Shown: positions 8,167-17,464, counted from the stretch's first letter. The stretch is DNA of 49,015 bases from Bacteroidales bacterium (GCA_013138975.1 WTBR01000023.1:1-49015); one strand, 5' to 3'. Numbers and translations are program-made. The notes: generated by a model not told the origin, from the letters alone.

Positions 8167-9006
8167 ATGAATTACATTGAATTACTTTGCAAAATTACTG
8201 CAGAAAACAAACAAGATATTAATGATATTCTTGTAGCTGAATTAAATGAAATTGGTTACGAAAGTTATGACCAAAAGGAAAATGGATTGAATGCTTATAT
8301 TAAGGAAGAATTGTTTGATATAGAAAAAGTAAAACAATTACAGGTAAACGAAATTCCAGATATTAAGATTGAATATACATTTGAAGTAATTAAAACTCAA
8401 AATTGGAATGCAGTTTGGGAAAGTAACTTTGAACCTATTTTAGTTGATGATCTATGCTTGATTAAAGCCCCTTTTCATAAAGATACACCCAAAACAAAGT
8501 ATGAAATAATTATCGAGCCTAAAATGTCCTTCGGAACAGGACATCATGAAACAACATATTTAATGTTGAAAACAATGCTCGACCACAACTTCGAAGATAC
8601 AAATGTACTAGATATGGGTTGCGGAACAGGAGTATTAGGTATTTTGGCATCAATAAAAGGGGCTAAAGAAGTTACTGCAATTGATATTGATGAGTGGGCA
8701 TACAATAATACAATCGAAAATATTGAGAAAAATAACTGCTCTAATATCAAAGTATATATAGGAGACGCAGATCTTTTGAAAGAACAACAATTTGATATAA
8801 TTATTGCTAATATCAATAGAAATATATTATTGAATGATATCAAACATTATGCTAAAGTTTTAAAGAAAAATGGCACGCTTTTACTTAGTGGTTTGTACAG
8901 TAAGGATCTCGACATGATTCGCAAAGAAACATCACTATATAATATAAATTATATAACTCATCATGAGAAAAATGACTGGATAGCCGCAACATTCCTGAAG
9001 AAATAA
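8167..9006 (+). CDS. prmA: Ribosomal protein L11 methyltransferase
   Basis: 279-residue SAM-dependent enzyme that trimethylates ribosomal protein L11. An N-terminal substrate-recognition domain (about 1-90) precedes the linker WNAVWESNFEPI and PKMSFGTGHHETT, a PrmA signature, then SAM motif I VLDMGCGTGVLGILAS and the active-site motif IIIANINRNILL. Typical PrmA length and order. Located between tpiA and a large secreted protein, 20 bases from the latter. Confidence 0.95.
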   Translation: MNYIELLCKITAENKQDINDILVAELNEIGYESYDQKENGLNAYIKEELFDIEKVKQLQVNEIPDIKIEYTFEVIKTQNWNAVWESNFEPILVDDLCLIKAPFHKDTPKTKYEIIIEPKMSFGTGHHETTYLMLKTMLDHNFEDTNVLDMGCGTGVLGILASIKGAKEVTAIDIDEWAYNNTIENIEKNNCSNIKVYIGDADLLKEQQFDIIIANINRNILLNDIKHYAKVLKKNGTLLLSGLYSKDLDMIRKETSLYNINYITHHEKNDWIAATFLKK

Positions 9007-9026
9007 AATCGTTAAAAACATACACG

Positions 9027-12000
9027 ATGAAAAGAAATTTATTAAAAGGTCTATTTTTTACTGTTTTGAGCTTATTTACTTTAACCATTTCAGCTCAAAA
9101 TTTAAAGGAATTTCAAAAGGATTCTACTTTATTTATTGAAGAATTTGAACAATTTGTAAATAGAAATTTACTTGAACAAGAAGAAGATAGTCTGGATGCA
9201 TTCATTGAAAGATGGAATATTGGATATTTTTCTAATGATATAAAAGATCGATTTATTGATGTATGTAATTTAATGCTGAAAAATAAAGCCAGCCGAGATC
9301 CTTTTTTTACAAAATACTTTGATATAGTAATGACATTTTACCGCTCAGAGGAAGCTTTAAAACATTATGATAACTGGGAAAAAGGAATATATTTCATTTT
9401 TGAAACGGAAAAATATCCATTAAGAGTAATTTCAAGTTATTTTAAAAATACAAAATCCTTAATTGAAGAAAATATAATATTTAGTACATATTCAACAAAC
9501 TGGTACACAAGCTCAAATGATTTTGAAATTAAAGTTGATAAGGAATTAAAAATAGTATTTAAAAAAACAAACTTAACCGGTAAGATAAAAAAAGATTCTA
9601 TTGACATATTTGAAACTTCCGGCGAATTTTATCCAACAACCAAACAGTGGCATGGAACAAGTGGTTTTGTAACTTGGGAAAGAGCCGATTATGAGACAAA
9701 TAATGTAAAAGCCGATTTGAATAATTATATAATTAATTTATCTAAATCTGGATATACAGCCGATTCTGTCACTTTCTATAATAAGATCTATTTTGATGAA
9801 CCAATATTAGGAAGATTATCTGATCAAGTAGTTCATGTAATGTCTCCTGAAAAAGCAATTTATCCCGAGTTTAATTCTTATCAAAAGAGATTTCAGATAG
9901 AAGATATTTACCCTGATATTAATTATGATGGTGGTTTTTCAATGAAAGGCTCTAATTTGCTTGGTTCGGGTGATCAAAATAATGCTGCTTATCTTTACAT
10001 TCAAAAAAACGATACCACCGTTATTACGGCAGTTTCTAATACCTATTTGTTTAAAAAAGGACGTATTATTTCAAATAATGCGCAAATAACAATGCATTTA
10101 AAGAATGATTCAATATTCCACCCTGGAATATCATTAAATTACTCTTCGGAAAAAAAAGAAATATCTTTAAGCCCATCGGAAAGAATAGTATCAAAAAGTC
10201 CATACTTTAGTTCTTATCATCAAATATCAATGAATTTTGATCAATTATTATGGCGAATTAATGAAGATAAAATATACCTAACTAAAAAACGTGGTGGAGC
10301 CATTGGAAACGCAACATTTACTTCTTCTAATTTCTATAATCTTATCGATTTTGAAAGAATTATGCTTAGAGATGAATTTCATCCTCTTATTGCTTTAAAA
10401 AACTTTTCCAAAAAAATAAACTCAGAAATATTTTCCGGAGTCGAGCTAGCAAAATTCCTCAAATATGATGATTACCAGATTAAACAAATGTTAATGTTTC
10501 TTAGTGTAGATGGATTTGTATTTTATGATTCGGATAAAGATGAAGCAATTATCAAGAAAAAACTTTATGATTATATTGATGCCCGTTTTGGTAAAATCGA
10601 CTATGATGTTATAAAATTCAATTCAGTAACCGAAGATGATGTCCATAATGGGATTCTTGACTTAAAAACGTTCGATCTTGAAATTAAGGGAGTTCCTAAA
10701 ATATTTCTTTCCGACTCTCAAAACGTAGCAATATATCCAAAGCATCAAAAAATTTCCATGAAAAAAAACAGAGATTTTAGTTTTGCAGGAATTGTTGAGG
10801 CTGGATTATTTACATTTTTTGGAGATGAGTTTTATTTTAATTATGATACTTTCAATATTACTCTTTCTAATGTAAATTCATTAGAAATTAAAATCCCAAC
10901 AGAAGAACGCGATATGTATAATAAACCTATTTTAAACTTAATTCAAAACAAGATTGAAGTAATAAATGGAGATTTATATATTGACAAACCATTTAATAAA
11001 TCGGGATTTCAACGATTTCCGGAATATCCAATATTTAAGAGTTATGATAACTCATTTGTATATTACGATGCACAACAAATATACAATGGTGTATATAAAC
11101 GAGACAGTTTCTATTTTGAATTGCAACCTTTTACAATAGATAGTTTAGACAACTTTACCGTTGAAGGATTAAGATTTGATGGTCGATTTCATTCATCAAA
11201 TATCTTCCCTCCTTTTGATGATGCGATTTATAAACGACCGGATAATTCACTTGGTTTTAGACGAAATACACCTGAAAATGGATTTCCCCTTTATGAAGGA
11301 AAAGGGAAGTATTACGATATAATTGATTTAAGTAATAAAGGATTAAAAGGATCCGGAACACTTGAATATTTAACAACAAAATCCGTAACCGACAATGTCA
11401 TTTTCTTTCCTGATTCAACAAAAATTCATGCAAAAGACTTTACTCTCTCTAAACGATCCTCCGGTATAGAATTTCCTGAATTATTTTCAACAGAAGTTGG
11501 AATTACATGGTATCCATACCAAAATATCATGTTAGCAGAACAAAGAGGTGATCCATTTAACATGTATGGAAACAATTCGCTCTTTTCAGGATCACTTATA
11601 ATTAAGCCAACAGGTATTTTGGGGAAAGGTTTAATGAATCTTGAAAAAGCTGAGTTAAGATCTTCTTTATTCAATTTTCAAGCCAATTCGTTTAGTTCCG
11701 ATACAACAAACTTTAATTTAAAATCTTTAGATAAAGCTGATTTCAATTTTACAAGCCAAAACTTAAAAGGTAAAGTTGATTTTACTAAACAAATAGGTAG
11801 TTTTAACTCAAATGAGTCATTTACAATTGCAAAATTCCCTAAACATTTATACTTAAGTTACCTTGACAAGTTTAATTGGAATATTACAAAGGATGAAATA
11901 GCTATTGAATCTAGCCCACAAGTCGATATAACAGCCTCACCAGAAATTCAAGAATTAGCTAAATTAAAAGATAATAACCTTCCTGGAGCTTTATTTATGT

Positions 12001-13667
12001 CTGTTCACCGAAGTCAGGACTCGCTTCGATTTGCATCAACAAAGGCAGTTTATAGTTTAAGGGATAGTACTATTAACGCATCTGAAGTTGAATACATAAA
12101 AGTAGCTGATGCACTTATCTTTCCCAATAAGAATAATGTAACCATTGGACATATTGCCGAAATTAAAACTTTAACAAATTCTGAAATAATTGCTAATACA
12201 CAAAATAGATATCATAAAATATATAATGCCAAAATAAATATTAAAGGTCGACACAAATATATTGGAACTGGAGACTATGACTATATTAACGAAAATAAAG
12301 AAATTCAAAATATTCATTTTACAAATATAATTGTAGATAGCACATACCAAACTGTTGCAAAAAGTAAAATTGTAGAAGAAGACAATTTCACCTTGAGCCC
12401 GGTTTATAATTATAGAGGTGAAGCTATTTTATATGCAAAAAGGAAATATTTGACTTTTAATGGTGGTGTAAATCTGGAACACAATTGTCCAAGAAAAGAA
12501 CCAAATTATGCCTATTTCGAAAGTGAAATAAATCCGGATAGTATATATATTCCAATAACAAATACAACAAAGAGTATAAGTGGTAGAGGATTACATGCAG
12601 CAAGTTTTATTACTAAAGACTCTTCGCATATCTATTCAAGATTTTTAGACAGAAGAAGGGATCCAAACGATATTGCTTTAGTCGATGCAACCGGATTTTT
12701 ATTTTATAATAAAAACTCAAAAAAATATATTATCGCAGAAAGATCCAAGCATTTAAATCCTGACACTTCGGGCAATCTTATTAATTTGCAAAAAGATTTT
12801 TGTTTCCAGCATGGTGAAGGCAAAGTTAATTTGGGAATAGATTTAGGACAAATAAAATTATCTCCGGTGGGTTCAGTAAATCACAAGTTAGATAAAAATG
12901 AAGTTAAAATTGAATTAATTTTAGCTCTCGATTTCTTTTTCTCTGAAGCAGCATTAGATACTTTAGTATACGAATTACAATCTGCAGGAAGTCTTGATCC
13001 AATGAGTTTAACTTCGCGCTTTTTTGAGAAAAATATGGGCGAATTAGTTGGAAGTAATGACTATAAAGAATTTAAAGATCAGATATTGTTGCATTCCAAC
13101 GAAGCTAAATTACCAAAATCAACTCAACATTCAATTCTTTTAGGAAAAGTAAAATTCAATTGGCATACCGAAACAGGGGCCTATCTTAATTATGGGAAAA
13201 TTGGAATTTCAACAATAAATAATAAACCTATTAATAAATATGTAAATGGATATTTACAAATTCTAAAAAGACGAAGTGGTGATATTATGAAGTTTTACTT
13301 TGAACTACCAAACAAGGATTATTATTACTTTTCATATACAAGAGGTGTAATGCAAACACTTTCTAATAACGAAGACTTTGTTAATGCAATTCAAAATCTT
13401 AAGAAAAAAGCAAGAAAACTAAAAACGCCCAAAAAGCAAACACCTTATAGATATATTATTGCAACAGAACAAAATAAAGTGCAGTTTGTACGTAAAATGA
13501 AATTAATTGAAGAAGCACAAGAAGCAAAGGTTGAAGAACTTAAAGAACTTAAACATCTAGAAAAAGAAAAGAAACAAATTGAGCAACCTGATACTATAAA
13601 AGAAAACAAAGGATTAAACCAAGAAGAAAATGAACAAAAGAGTGAAAAACAAGGTCTAAATCAGTAA
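9027..13667 (+). CDS. Very large secreted protein of unknown function
   Basis: 1546 residues. Residues 1-23 (MKRNLLKGLFFTVLSLFTLT then ISAQ) form a Sec signal peptide likely cut after SAQ, a common Bacteroidota site. The mature part is rich in short alternating polar/hydrophobic stretches and Asn/Asp/Tyr/Phe, suggesting extensive beta structure, with no clear transmembrane helix, lipobox, OmpA or T9SS C-terminal domain. The last ~75 residues are a highly charged Lys/Glu coiled-coil-like tail (KLIEEAQEAKVEELKELKHL onwards). A segment near residues 750-860 is reminiscent of OstA/LptD-like periplasmic beta repeats, but this is only an impression. I do not recognise the family. It follows prmA by 20 bases and precedes a methyltransferase by 20 bases. 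Confidence 0.8.
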   Translation: MKRNLLKGLFFTVLSLFTLTISAQNLKEFQKDSTLFIEEFEQFVNRNLLEQEEDSLDAFIERWNIGYFSNDIKDRFIDVCNLMLKNKASRDPFFTKYFDIVMTFYRSEEALKHYDNWEKGIYFIFETEKYPLRVISSYFKNTKSLIEENIIFSTYSTNWYTSSNDFEIKVDKELKIVFKKTNLTGKIKKDSIDIFETSGEFYPTTKQWHGTSGFVTWERADYETNNVKADLNNYIINLSKSGYTADSVTFYNKIYFDEPILGRLSDQVVHVMSPEKAIYPEFNSYQKRFQIEDIYPDINYDGGFSMKGSNLLGSGDQNNAAYLYIQKNDTTVITAVSNTYLFKKGRIISNNAQITMHLKNDSIFHPGISLNYSSEKKEISLSPSERIVSKSPYFSSYHQISMNFDQLLWRINEDKIYLTKKRGGAIGNATFTSSNFYNLIDFERIMLRDEFHPLIALKNFSKKINSEIFSGVELAKFLKYDDYQIKQMLMFLSVDGFVFYDSDKDEAIIKKKLYDYIDARFGKIDYDVIKFNSVTEDDVHNGILDLKTFDLEIKGVPKIFLSDSQNVAIYPKHQKISMKKNRDFSFAGIVEAGLFTFFGDEFYFNYDTFNITLSNVNSLEIKIPTEERDMYNKPILNLIQNKIEVINGDLYIDKPFNKSGFQRFPEYPIFKSYDNSFVYYDAQQIYNGVYKRDSFYFELQPFTIDSLDNFTVEGLRFDGRFHSSNIFPPFDDAIYKRPDNSLGFRRNTPENGFPLYEGKGKYYDIIDLSNKGLKGSGTLEYLTTKSVTDNVIFFPDSTKIHAKDFTLSKRSSGIEFPELFSTEVGITWYPYQNIMLAEQRGDPFNMYGNNSLFSGSLIIKPTGILGKGLMNLEKAELRSSLFNFQANSFSSDTTNFNLKSLDKADFNFTSQNLKGKVDFTKQIGSFNSNESFTIAKFPKHLYLSYLDKFNWNITKDEIAIESSPQVDITASPEIQELAKLKDNNLPGALFMSVHRSQDSLRFASTKAVYSLRDSTINASEVEYIKVADALIFPNKNNVTIGHIAEIKTLTNSEIIANTQNRYHKIYNAKINIKGRHKYIGTGDYDYINENKEIQNIHFTNIIVDSTYQTVAKSKIVEEDNFTLSPVYNYRGEAILYAKRKYLTFNGGVNLEHNCPRKEPNYAYFESEINPDSIYIPITNTTKSISGRGLHAASFITKDSSHIYSRFLDRRRDPNDIALVDATGFLFYNKNSKKYIIAERSKHLNPDTSGNLINLQKDFCFQHGEGKVNLGIDLGQIKLSPVGSVNHKLDKNEVKIELILALDFFFSEAALDTLVYELQSAGSLDPMSLTSRFFEKNMGELVGSNDYKEFKDQILLHSNEAKLPKSTQHSILLGKVKFNWHTETGAYLNYGKIGISTINNKPINKYVNGYLQILKRRSGDIMKFYFELPNKDYYYFSYTRGVMQTLSNNEDFVNAIQNLKKKARKLKTPKKQTPYRYIIATEQNKVQFVRKMKLIEEAQEAKVEELKELKHLEKEKKQIEQPDTIKENKGLNQEENEQKSEKQGLNQ

Positions 13668-13687
13668 ATTAATTAAAACTATTTATA

Positions 13688-14287
13688 GTGAAAGAAACAT
13701 GGAACTCAAGATATGATACAGAAAAATTTATTTATGGATTCAATCCCAACAATTTCTTAAAATCATATATTGAAAATAATCCTCCAGCTAAAATTCTATT
13801 ACCTGGTGATGGAGAAGGTAGAAATGCTATCTATGCGGCTAAAAAAGGATGGGATGTAACAGCCTACGATTATAGTGAATCAGCTAAAAAGAAGGCTCTA
13901 ATTTTAGCAAAAGAAAACAATGTGCAGATCAATTATCTTAATTCAAATGTTGAAACATTTAGTTCAAAAGATAAATTTGATTTAATATCAATTATTTACC
14001 TTCACCTTTCTCCTTCAATTCGACATACTTTTCATTTAGGACTTTCAAAATATTTGAACCCAAACGGTAAAATATTATTAGAATGTTTCTCTAAACTACA
14101 ATTTGCAAATAAGTCTGGTGGCCCTAAAAATATGGATTTGTTATATAGTCTTAAGGATATCCAAAGTGATTTCAAAAATTACAATATAGAATTACTTGAA
14201 CAAAAAGAGATTGAATTAAATGAAGGTTTATTACATCAAGGAAAGGCGTCTGTAATTAGATTAATAGCAAGCAAATCTATCCTCTAG
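13688..14287 (+). CDS. Small class I SAM-dependent methyltransferase
   Basis: 199 residues, GTG start placed before KETWNSRYDTEKFIYGFNPNNF, the usual beginning of this TehB/thiopurine-methyltransferase-like group. The SAM-binding motif is altered: ILLPGDGEGRNAIYAAKKGW (about 37-56), typical of this group, followed by acidic VTAYDYSESA at strand 2. Substrate unknown. No ATG lies near enough to keep the N-terminal motif. Its end overlaps the convergent phosphodiesterase gene by 11 bases. Confidence 0.85.
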   Translation: MKETWNSRYDTEKFIYGFNPNNFLKSYIENNPPAKILLPGDGEGRNAIYAAKKGWDVTAYDYSESAKKKALILAKENNVQINYLNSNVETFSSKDKFDLISIIYLHLSPSIRHTFHLGLSKYLNPNGKILLECFSKLQFANKSGGPKNMDLLYSLKDIQSDFKNYNIELLEQKEIELNEGLLHQGKASVIRLIASKSIL

Positions 14288-14771
14288 GCTTTTCAAAAAC
14301 TTCTAAATCTTTTATATTTTCATCATCAATAATAAATCGCACAGCAGTTTGAAATTTATGCAGGCCTGATTTACCAGCTGCTCCGGGATTAATATGTAAC
14401 AAGTTATTTTTATCATCAAAAATTACTTTTAAAATATGTGAATGACCTGATATAAAAAGATTTGGTTTTAATTTTTGAATTAATTCTTTCATTTCCTTTT
14501 CATATTTTCTGGGATATCCTCCAATATGAGTCATTAAAACTTTTACCTTTTCACATGTAAAAGATTGTATTTTCGGATATATAATTCGTACATCCTGTCC
14601 ATCAATATTACCATATACAGCTTTTAAAGCTTTTAATTTTGATATTTTATCAGCTGTTTCAATATTACCAATATCTCCTGCATGCCATATTTCATCGCAG
14701 TCCTCAAAGAATTTCAATATTTTTTCATCAATATAAGCATGTGTATCCGATAATAATCCAATCTTTTTCAT
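14277..14771 (-). CDS. YfcE/MJ0936-family metallophosphoesterase
   Basis: 164-residue calcineurin-like phosphodiesterase. All metal-binding motifs are present in order: LLSDTHA (D7, H9), HAGDIGN, YGNIDGQ, LMTHIGGYP and SGHSHILK. Family members hydrolyse phosphodiesters in vitro; the physiological substrate is usually unknown. The length matches the compact YfcE type. It is divergent from rsmE with only 49 bases between the start codons. Confidence 0.9.
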   Translation of the reverse strand: MKKIGLLSDTHAYIDEKILKFFEDCDEIWHAGDIGNIETADKISKLKALKAVYGNIDGQDVRIIYPKIQSFTCEKVKVLMTHIGGYPRKYEKEMKELIQKLKPNLFISGHSHILKVIFDDKNNLLHINPGAAGKSGLHKFQTAVRFIIDDENIKDLEVFEKPRG

Positions 14772-14792
14772 TCAATTTTAATTTTCAATGAT

Positions 14793-14819
14793 TATTTTTG
14801 TTAATCAAACACAAAGATA
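14793..14819. promoter_or_regulatory. Two oppositely oriented -7 like elements between the phosphodiesterase and rsmE
   Basis: TATTTTTG (14793-14800, plus) is an exact TAnnTTTG match 21 bases before rsmE, and TATCTTTG on the minus strand (14819-14812) is an exact match facing the phosphodiesterase gene. The two predicted transcripts would overlap in this 49-base gap. No -33 element is clear for either. Confidence 0.4.
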
Positions 14820-14820
14820 A

Positions 14821-15522
14821 ATGCATTTATTCTATACACCCGATTTAAATGGGAATTTATACACCCTTAATGAAATTGAATCAAAACATTGCGTTCGAGT
14901 TCTAAGATTAAATACTAATGATCAAATTCAGCTTATAGATGGAAAAGGAGGCTTTTTTACAGCTAAAATTATCGACTCCAATCCTAAAAAATGTATCGTT
15001 GAAATAATTGATACAAAAACAGAATTTGGGAAAAGAAATAATTATTTACATATTGCCATTGCCCCTACTAAAAATATCGATCGCTTTGAGTGGTTTCTCG
15101 AAAAAGCAACGGAAATAGGAATAGATGAAATAACACCCATAATATGCGAACACTCTGAAAGGAAGACTATTAAACCAGAACGGTTAGAAAAGATTATTAC
15201 TTCTGCAATTAAACAATCAATAAAAGCTTATAAACCCAAATTAAATAATTTAACAAAATATAAGGATTTTATTAATCAGAATACTGATTGTGTAAAATAT
15301 ATTGCTCATTGTGAAGAAAACAAAAAAATACTCTTAAAAAACTGCTATACCAAAGGTGAAAATGTAATTATATTAATTGGTCCCGAAGGAGATTTTAGTT
15401 CTGAAGAAATTGAACTAGCTAAACAAAAAATGATTACTGAAATAAGTTTAGGAGAAAGTCGTTTAAGAACAGAAACTGCCGGTGTAGTTGCTTGTCATAC
15501 AATTAATCTAATAAATGATTAG
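14821..15522 (+). CDS. rsmE: 16S rRNA (uracil-1498-N3)-methyltransferase
   Basis: 233-residue SPOUT methyltransferase that methylates U1498 of 16S rRNA. The N-terminal PUA-like part (MHLFYTPDLNG; KHCVRVLRLNTNDQIQLIDGKGG) precedes the trefoil-knot domain, with the knot motifs LIGPEGDFSSEEIELAK (about 181-197) and ISLGESRLRTETAGVVA (about 205-222). Normal length. Monocistronic, with a hairpin at its stop codon. Confidence 0.95.
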   Translation: MHLFYTPDLNGNLYTLNEIESKHCVRVLRLNTNDQIQLIDGKGGFFTAKIIDSNPKKCIVEIIDTKTEFGKRNNYLHIAIAPTKNIDRFEWFLEKATEIGIDEITPIICEHSERKTIKPERLEKIITSAIKQSIKAYKPKLNNLTKYKDFINQNTDCVKYIAHCEENKKILLKNCYTKGENVIILIGPEGDFSSEEIELAKQKMITEISLGESRLRTETAGVVACHTINLIND

Positions 15523-15546
15523 GAGGATGAAATACACCCTCCTAAT
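15518..15546 (+). terminator. Stem-loop at the rsmE stop codon
   Basis: ATTAGGAGG (15518-15526) pairs with CCTCCTAAT (15538-15546); the stem includes the TAG stop codon. Only a short T tract follows, so it is a weak intrinsic terminator or an mRNA 3' end stabiliser. Confidence 0.5.
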
Positions 15547-15654
15547 TTCTGAAAATTAATATTAACCATAAATAGTTTTGATTAATTCCTGAATAATTAT
15601 TATCACAACTAAGCTAATCATTTAGAATATTGAAATTTAGCAAATATTGATATT

Positions 15655-15759
15655 TTAATTTGTAAAGAAATCAACTACATTACCAAACTTATTACTTGCT
15701 GTTTTGTATAATTCAGTATACTGGCATTTTGAACAAGTATATTTATAATTTTTATACAT
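15655..15759 (-). CDS. Tiny zinc-ribbon-like protein (half-size)
   Basis: 34 codons, ATG two bases after the stop of the 199-aa gene, suggesting translational coupling. The product has one CxxC knuckle (YTCSKCQYTELYK, Cys9 and Cys12) and ends NVVDFFTN. This resembles the C-terminal half of the small zinc-ribbon nucleic-acid-binding family (DUF2082-like, about 65 residues, two CxxC knuckles, second half TCxxCxYTELYK then a short xxDFL tail). The reading frame upstream meets a stop within six codons, so no first knuckle is encoded. It may dimerise to complete a zinc site, or be a decaying gene; intact coding and placement favour a real gene. Confidence 0.6.
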   Translation of the reverse strand: MYKNYKYTCSKCQYTELYKTASNKFGNVVDFFTN

Positions 15760-15761
15760 AA

Positions 15762-16361
15762 CTATTTGTTTTGATTAAACTTACCTTTTAATAATTCACC
15801 AAGTTTATATGATGCATCAATCATTTCTTTATCAAGCATCCAACCCAATGCCATGAATATTGATAAAAACTTCTTACCCTCCATGTCTTTATTAAGATTC
15901 GGATTAATTTCATTGAATCCAACATATAAACAATCACCTGAATATAAATATTCAATTATTTTTAATTGAACTTTTGAACTACTCAACAACTTATGAGTTT
16001 CGATATCATTATTAGTTTCGATATAAACTTTTGCATCAAAGCTGCTATTCCCTATCTTAAATCTTAGTTTGTTTTTACGAAAGTTAAACTTATCTAATTG
16101 ATCTCTTTTTCGTATCAATAATTTATAATTATCGTATCCTGAAACTGGAAAAAATATACCACTATATATTCTGTATTTATCAAAATTATTAGATTGTACA
16201 GAAACAAAATATGAATCTTTAATATCAAAATTTTTAATTAATACATCACGTGTTGTGTGTCCATACCTAGCACTTATTATTTTCTCCTTTATATTAAATT
16301 CCCAATCAGCTCGCTTTGCTATATCCTTTAAAATATCTACTGATGATTTTTCGTTTTCCAT
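15762..16361 (-). CDS. Unrecognised 199-aa cytoplasmic protein in SPFH/RHH operon
   Basis: 199 residues without signal peptide or membrane helix. N-terminal 40 residues (SSVDILKDIAKRADWEFNIK) look like a helix followed by a strand-rich domain; the middle (about 45-145) alternates short strands with many Lys/Arg/Tyr; the C-terminus (about 165-195) is a hydrophobic helix FLSIFMALGWMLDKEMIDAS and a basic tail. I do not recognise a family. It starts 12 bases after the ribbon-helix-helix gene and is followed at 2 bases by the zinc-ribbon ORF, so its role is probably linked to the SPFH protein. Confidence 0.75.
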   Translation of the reverse strand: MENEKSSVDILKDIAKRADWEFNIKEKIISARYGHTTRDVLIKNFDIKDSYFVSVQSNNFDKYRIYSGIFFPVSGYDNYKLLIRKRDQLDKFNFRKNKLRFKIGNSSFDAKVYIETNNDIETHKLLSSSKVQLKIIEYLYSGDCLYVGFNEINPNLNKDMEGKKFLSIFMALGWMLDKEMIDASYKLGELLKGKFNQNK

Positions 16362-16373
16362 AATATTGGTTTA

Positions 16374-16553
16374 TTAATTTTCATCAGCGTTTGATGAGTC
16401 TATTTTTTTAAATCTTTTTGAATCTTTTAATGCTTTAGTAAGAATCCATTCTAATTGCCCGTTGGTGCTACGAAATTCATCCGCAGCCCATTTTTCGAGT
16501 GCTTTCATTTTATCCTCGTTAAGCCTAAGTACAAAAGATTTCTTTTTAGACAT
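16374..16553 (-). CDS. Arc-like ribbon-helix-helix DNA-binding protein
   Basis: 59 codons, ATG 4 bases after the SPFH stop. Product starts MSKKKSFVLRLNEDKMKALE: a basic N-terminus, a beta strand with alternating residues (SFVLRL), then helix A (EDKMKALEKWAADEF), the turn RSTNGQ and helix B (LEWILTKALKDSK), the Arc/MetJ fold. The motif EKWAADEFRSTNGQLEW is close to the small Arc-family proteins commonly encoded beside SPFH genes. The strand residues would contact DNA as a dimer. A palindromic site overlapping the predicted operon promoter is a plausible operator. Confidence 0.85.
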   Translation of the reverse strand: MSKKKSFVLRLNEDKMKALEKWAADEFRSTNGQLEWILTKALKDSKRFKKIDSSNADEN

Positions 16554-16557
16554 ATTT

Positions 16558-17412
16558 TTAGTGATTTAAAGTTCCTGTATTAACTACAGGTCTTGCAGAT
16601 TCATCAGAGCAAAGTACAACCATTAAATTACTAACCATTGCAGCCTTACTTTCCTGATCTAATTCAATAATGTTTTTCCCTGCTAATTGCTCTAAAGCAA
16701 TTTCAACCATACTTACAGCACCTTCAACAATTTTATGTCGAGCTGCCACAACTGCTGTTGCTTGTTGTCTTCGTAACATTGCACTAGCAATCTCTTCAGC
16801 GTAAGCAATATAATTTATTCGTGCTTCAATTACATGTATTCCAGCAATTTCAAGTCTTTCAACAATTTCCTTTTCCAATTCATGATTTACTTCCTCTACA
16901 CCTGATCTTAATGTAATTTCAGCTTCTTCGTCTTCGAAATTATCATACGGATATTTTCCTGCAAGTTTACGCAATGCAGCCTCACTTTGTACAACAACGA
17001 AGTGCTCATATTCATTCACTTCAAAAGCTGCTTTATAAGTATTTTCTACTTTCCAAACTAATACAACTCCTATCTTGATAGGATTACCTACTTTATCGTT
17101 AACCTTACTAGGTTCGCTATCAAAGTTTCGAGCTCTTAATGATAATTTTCTCCGAGTATAAAATGGATTTATCCAGAAAAAACCATTCTCCTTTATTGTT
17201 CCTTTATACGCTCCGAAAAGAACTAAAACCATCGATTCATTTGGATTTACAATTACTAGTCCAATTAGCATAAAAACACCAATAATAAGTAATGCAAGAA
17301 ACCATAAATTATGTAACACTATTAAACCTGCAATACCTACTCCGAGCAAAATTATTTCCAAAAATAACATCATAAAACCTGATGCCGCTGAGAATACCTT
17401 TTCATTTTTCAT
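16558..17412 (-). CDS. SPFH/band-7 domain membrane protein
   Basis: 284 residues. Two hydrophobic stretches at about 8-33 and 36-56 anchor it; the SPFH (band 7) domain follows (NPNESMVLVLFGAYKGTIKE through VVLVWKVENTYKAAFEV and SEAALRKLAGKYPYD, to about 200). A helical region follows with HEL-EKEIVERLEIAGIHVIEARINYIAYAEEIASAMLRRQQA, resembling prohibitin/stomatin family membrane-scaffold proteins. The C-terminus (VSNLMVVLCSDESARPVVNTG) is characteristic of the subgroup that neighbours small Arc-like proteins. First gene of a four-gene operon; a promoter and palindromic operator candidate lie directly upstream. Precise cellular role unknown. Confidence 0.9.
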   Translation of the reverse strand: MKNEKVFSAASGFMMLFLEIILLGVGIAGLIVLHNLWFLALLIIGVFMLIGLVIVNPNESMVLVLFGAYKGTIKENGFFWINPFYTRRKLSLRARNFDSEPSKVNDKVGNPIKIGVVLVWKVENTYKAAFEVNEYEHFVVVQSEAALRKLAGKYPYDNFEDEEAEITLRSGVEEVNHELEKEIVERLEIAGIHVIEARINYIAYAEEIASAMLRRQQATAVVAARHKIVEGAVSMVEIALEQLAGKNIIELDQESKAAMVSNLMVVLCSDESARPVVNTGTLNH

Positions 17413-17445
17413 AATATATACTTGTTAAATTAATAATTCAAATAA

Positions 17446-17464
17446 TGATATCATATTGATATCA
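17446..17464. promoter_or_regulatory. Double TGATATCA palindrome, candidate operator
   Basis: Two self-palindromic octamers TGATATCA (17446-17453 and 17457-17464) separated by TAT make a 19-base site that is itself nearly symmetric. It lies immediately downstream of the predicted -7 element and so covers the start site of the SPFH operon. The symmetry and spacing suit binding of two ribbon-helix-helix dimers. Confidence 0.6.
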
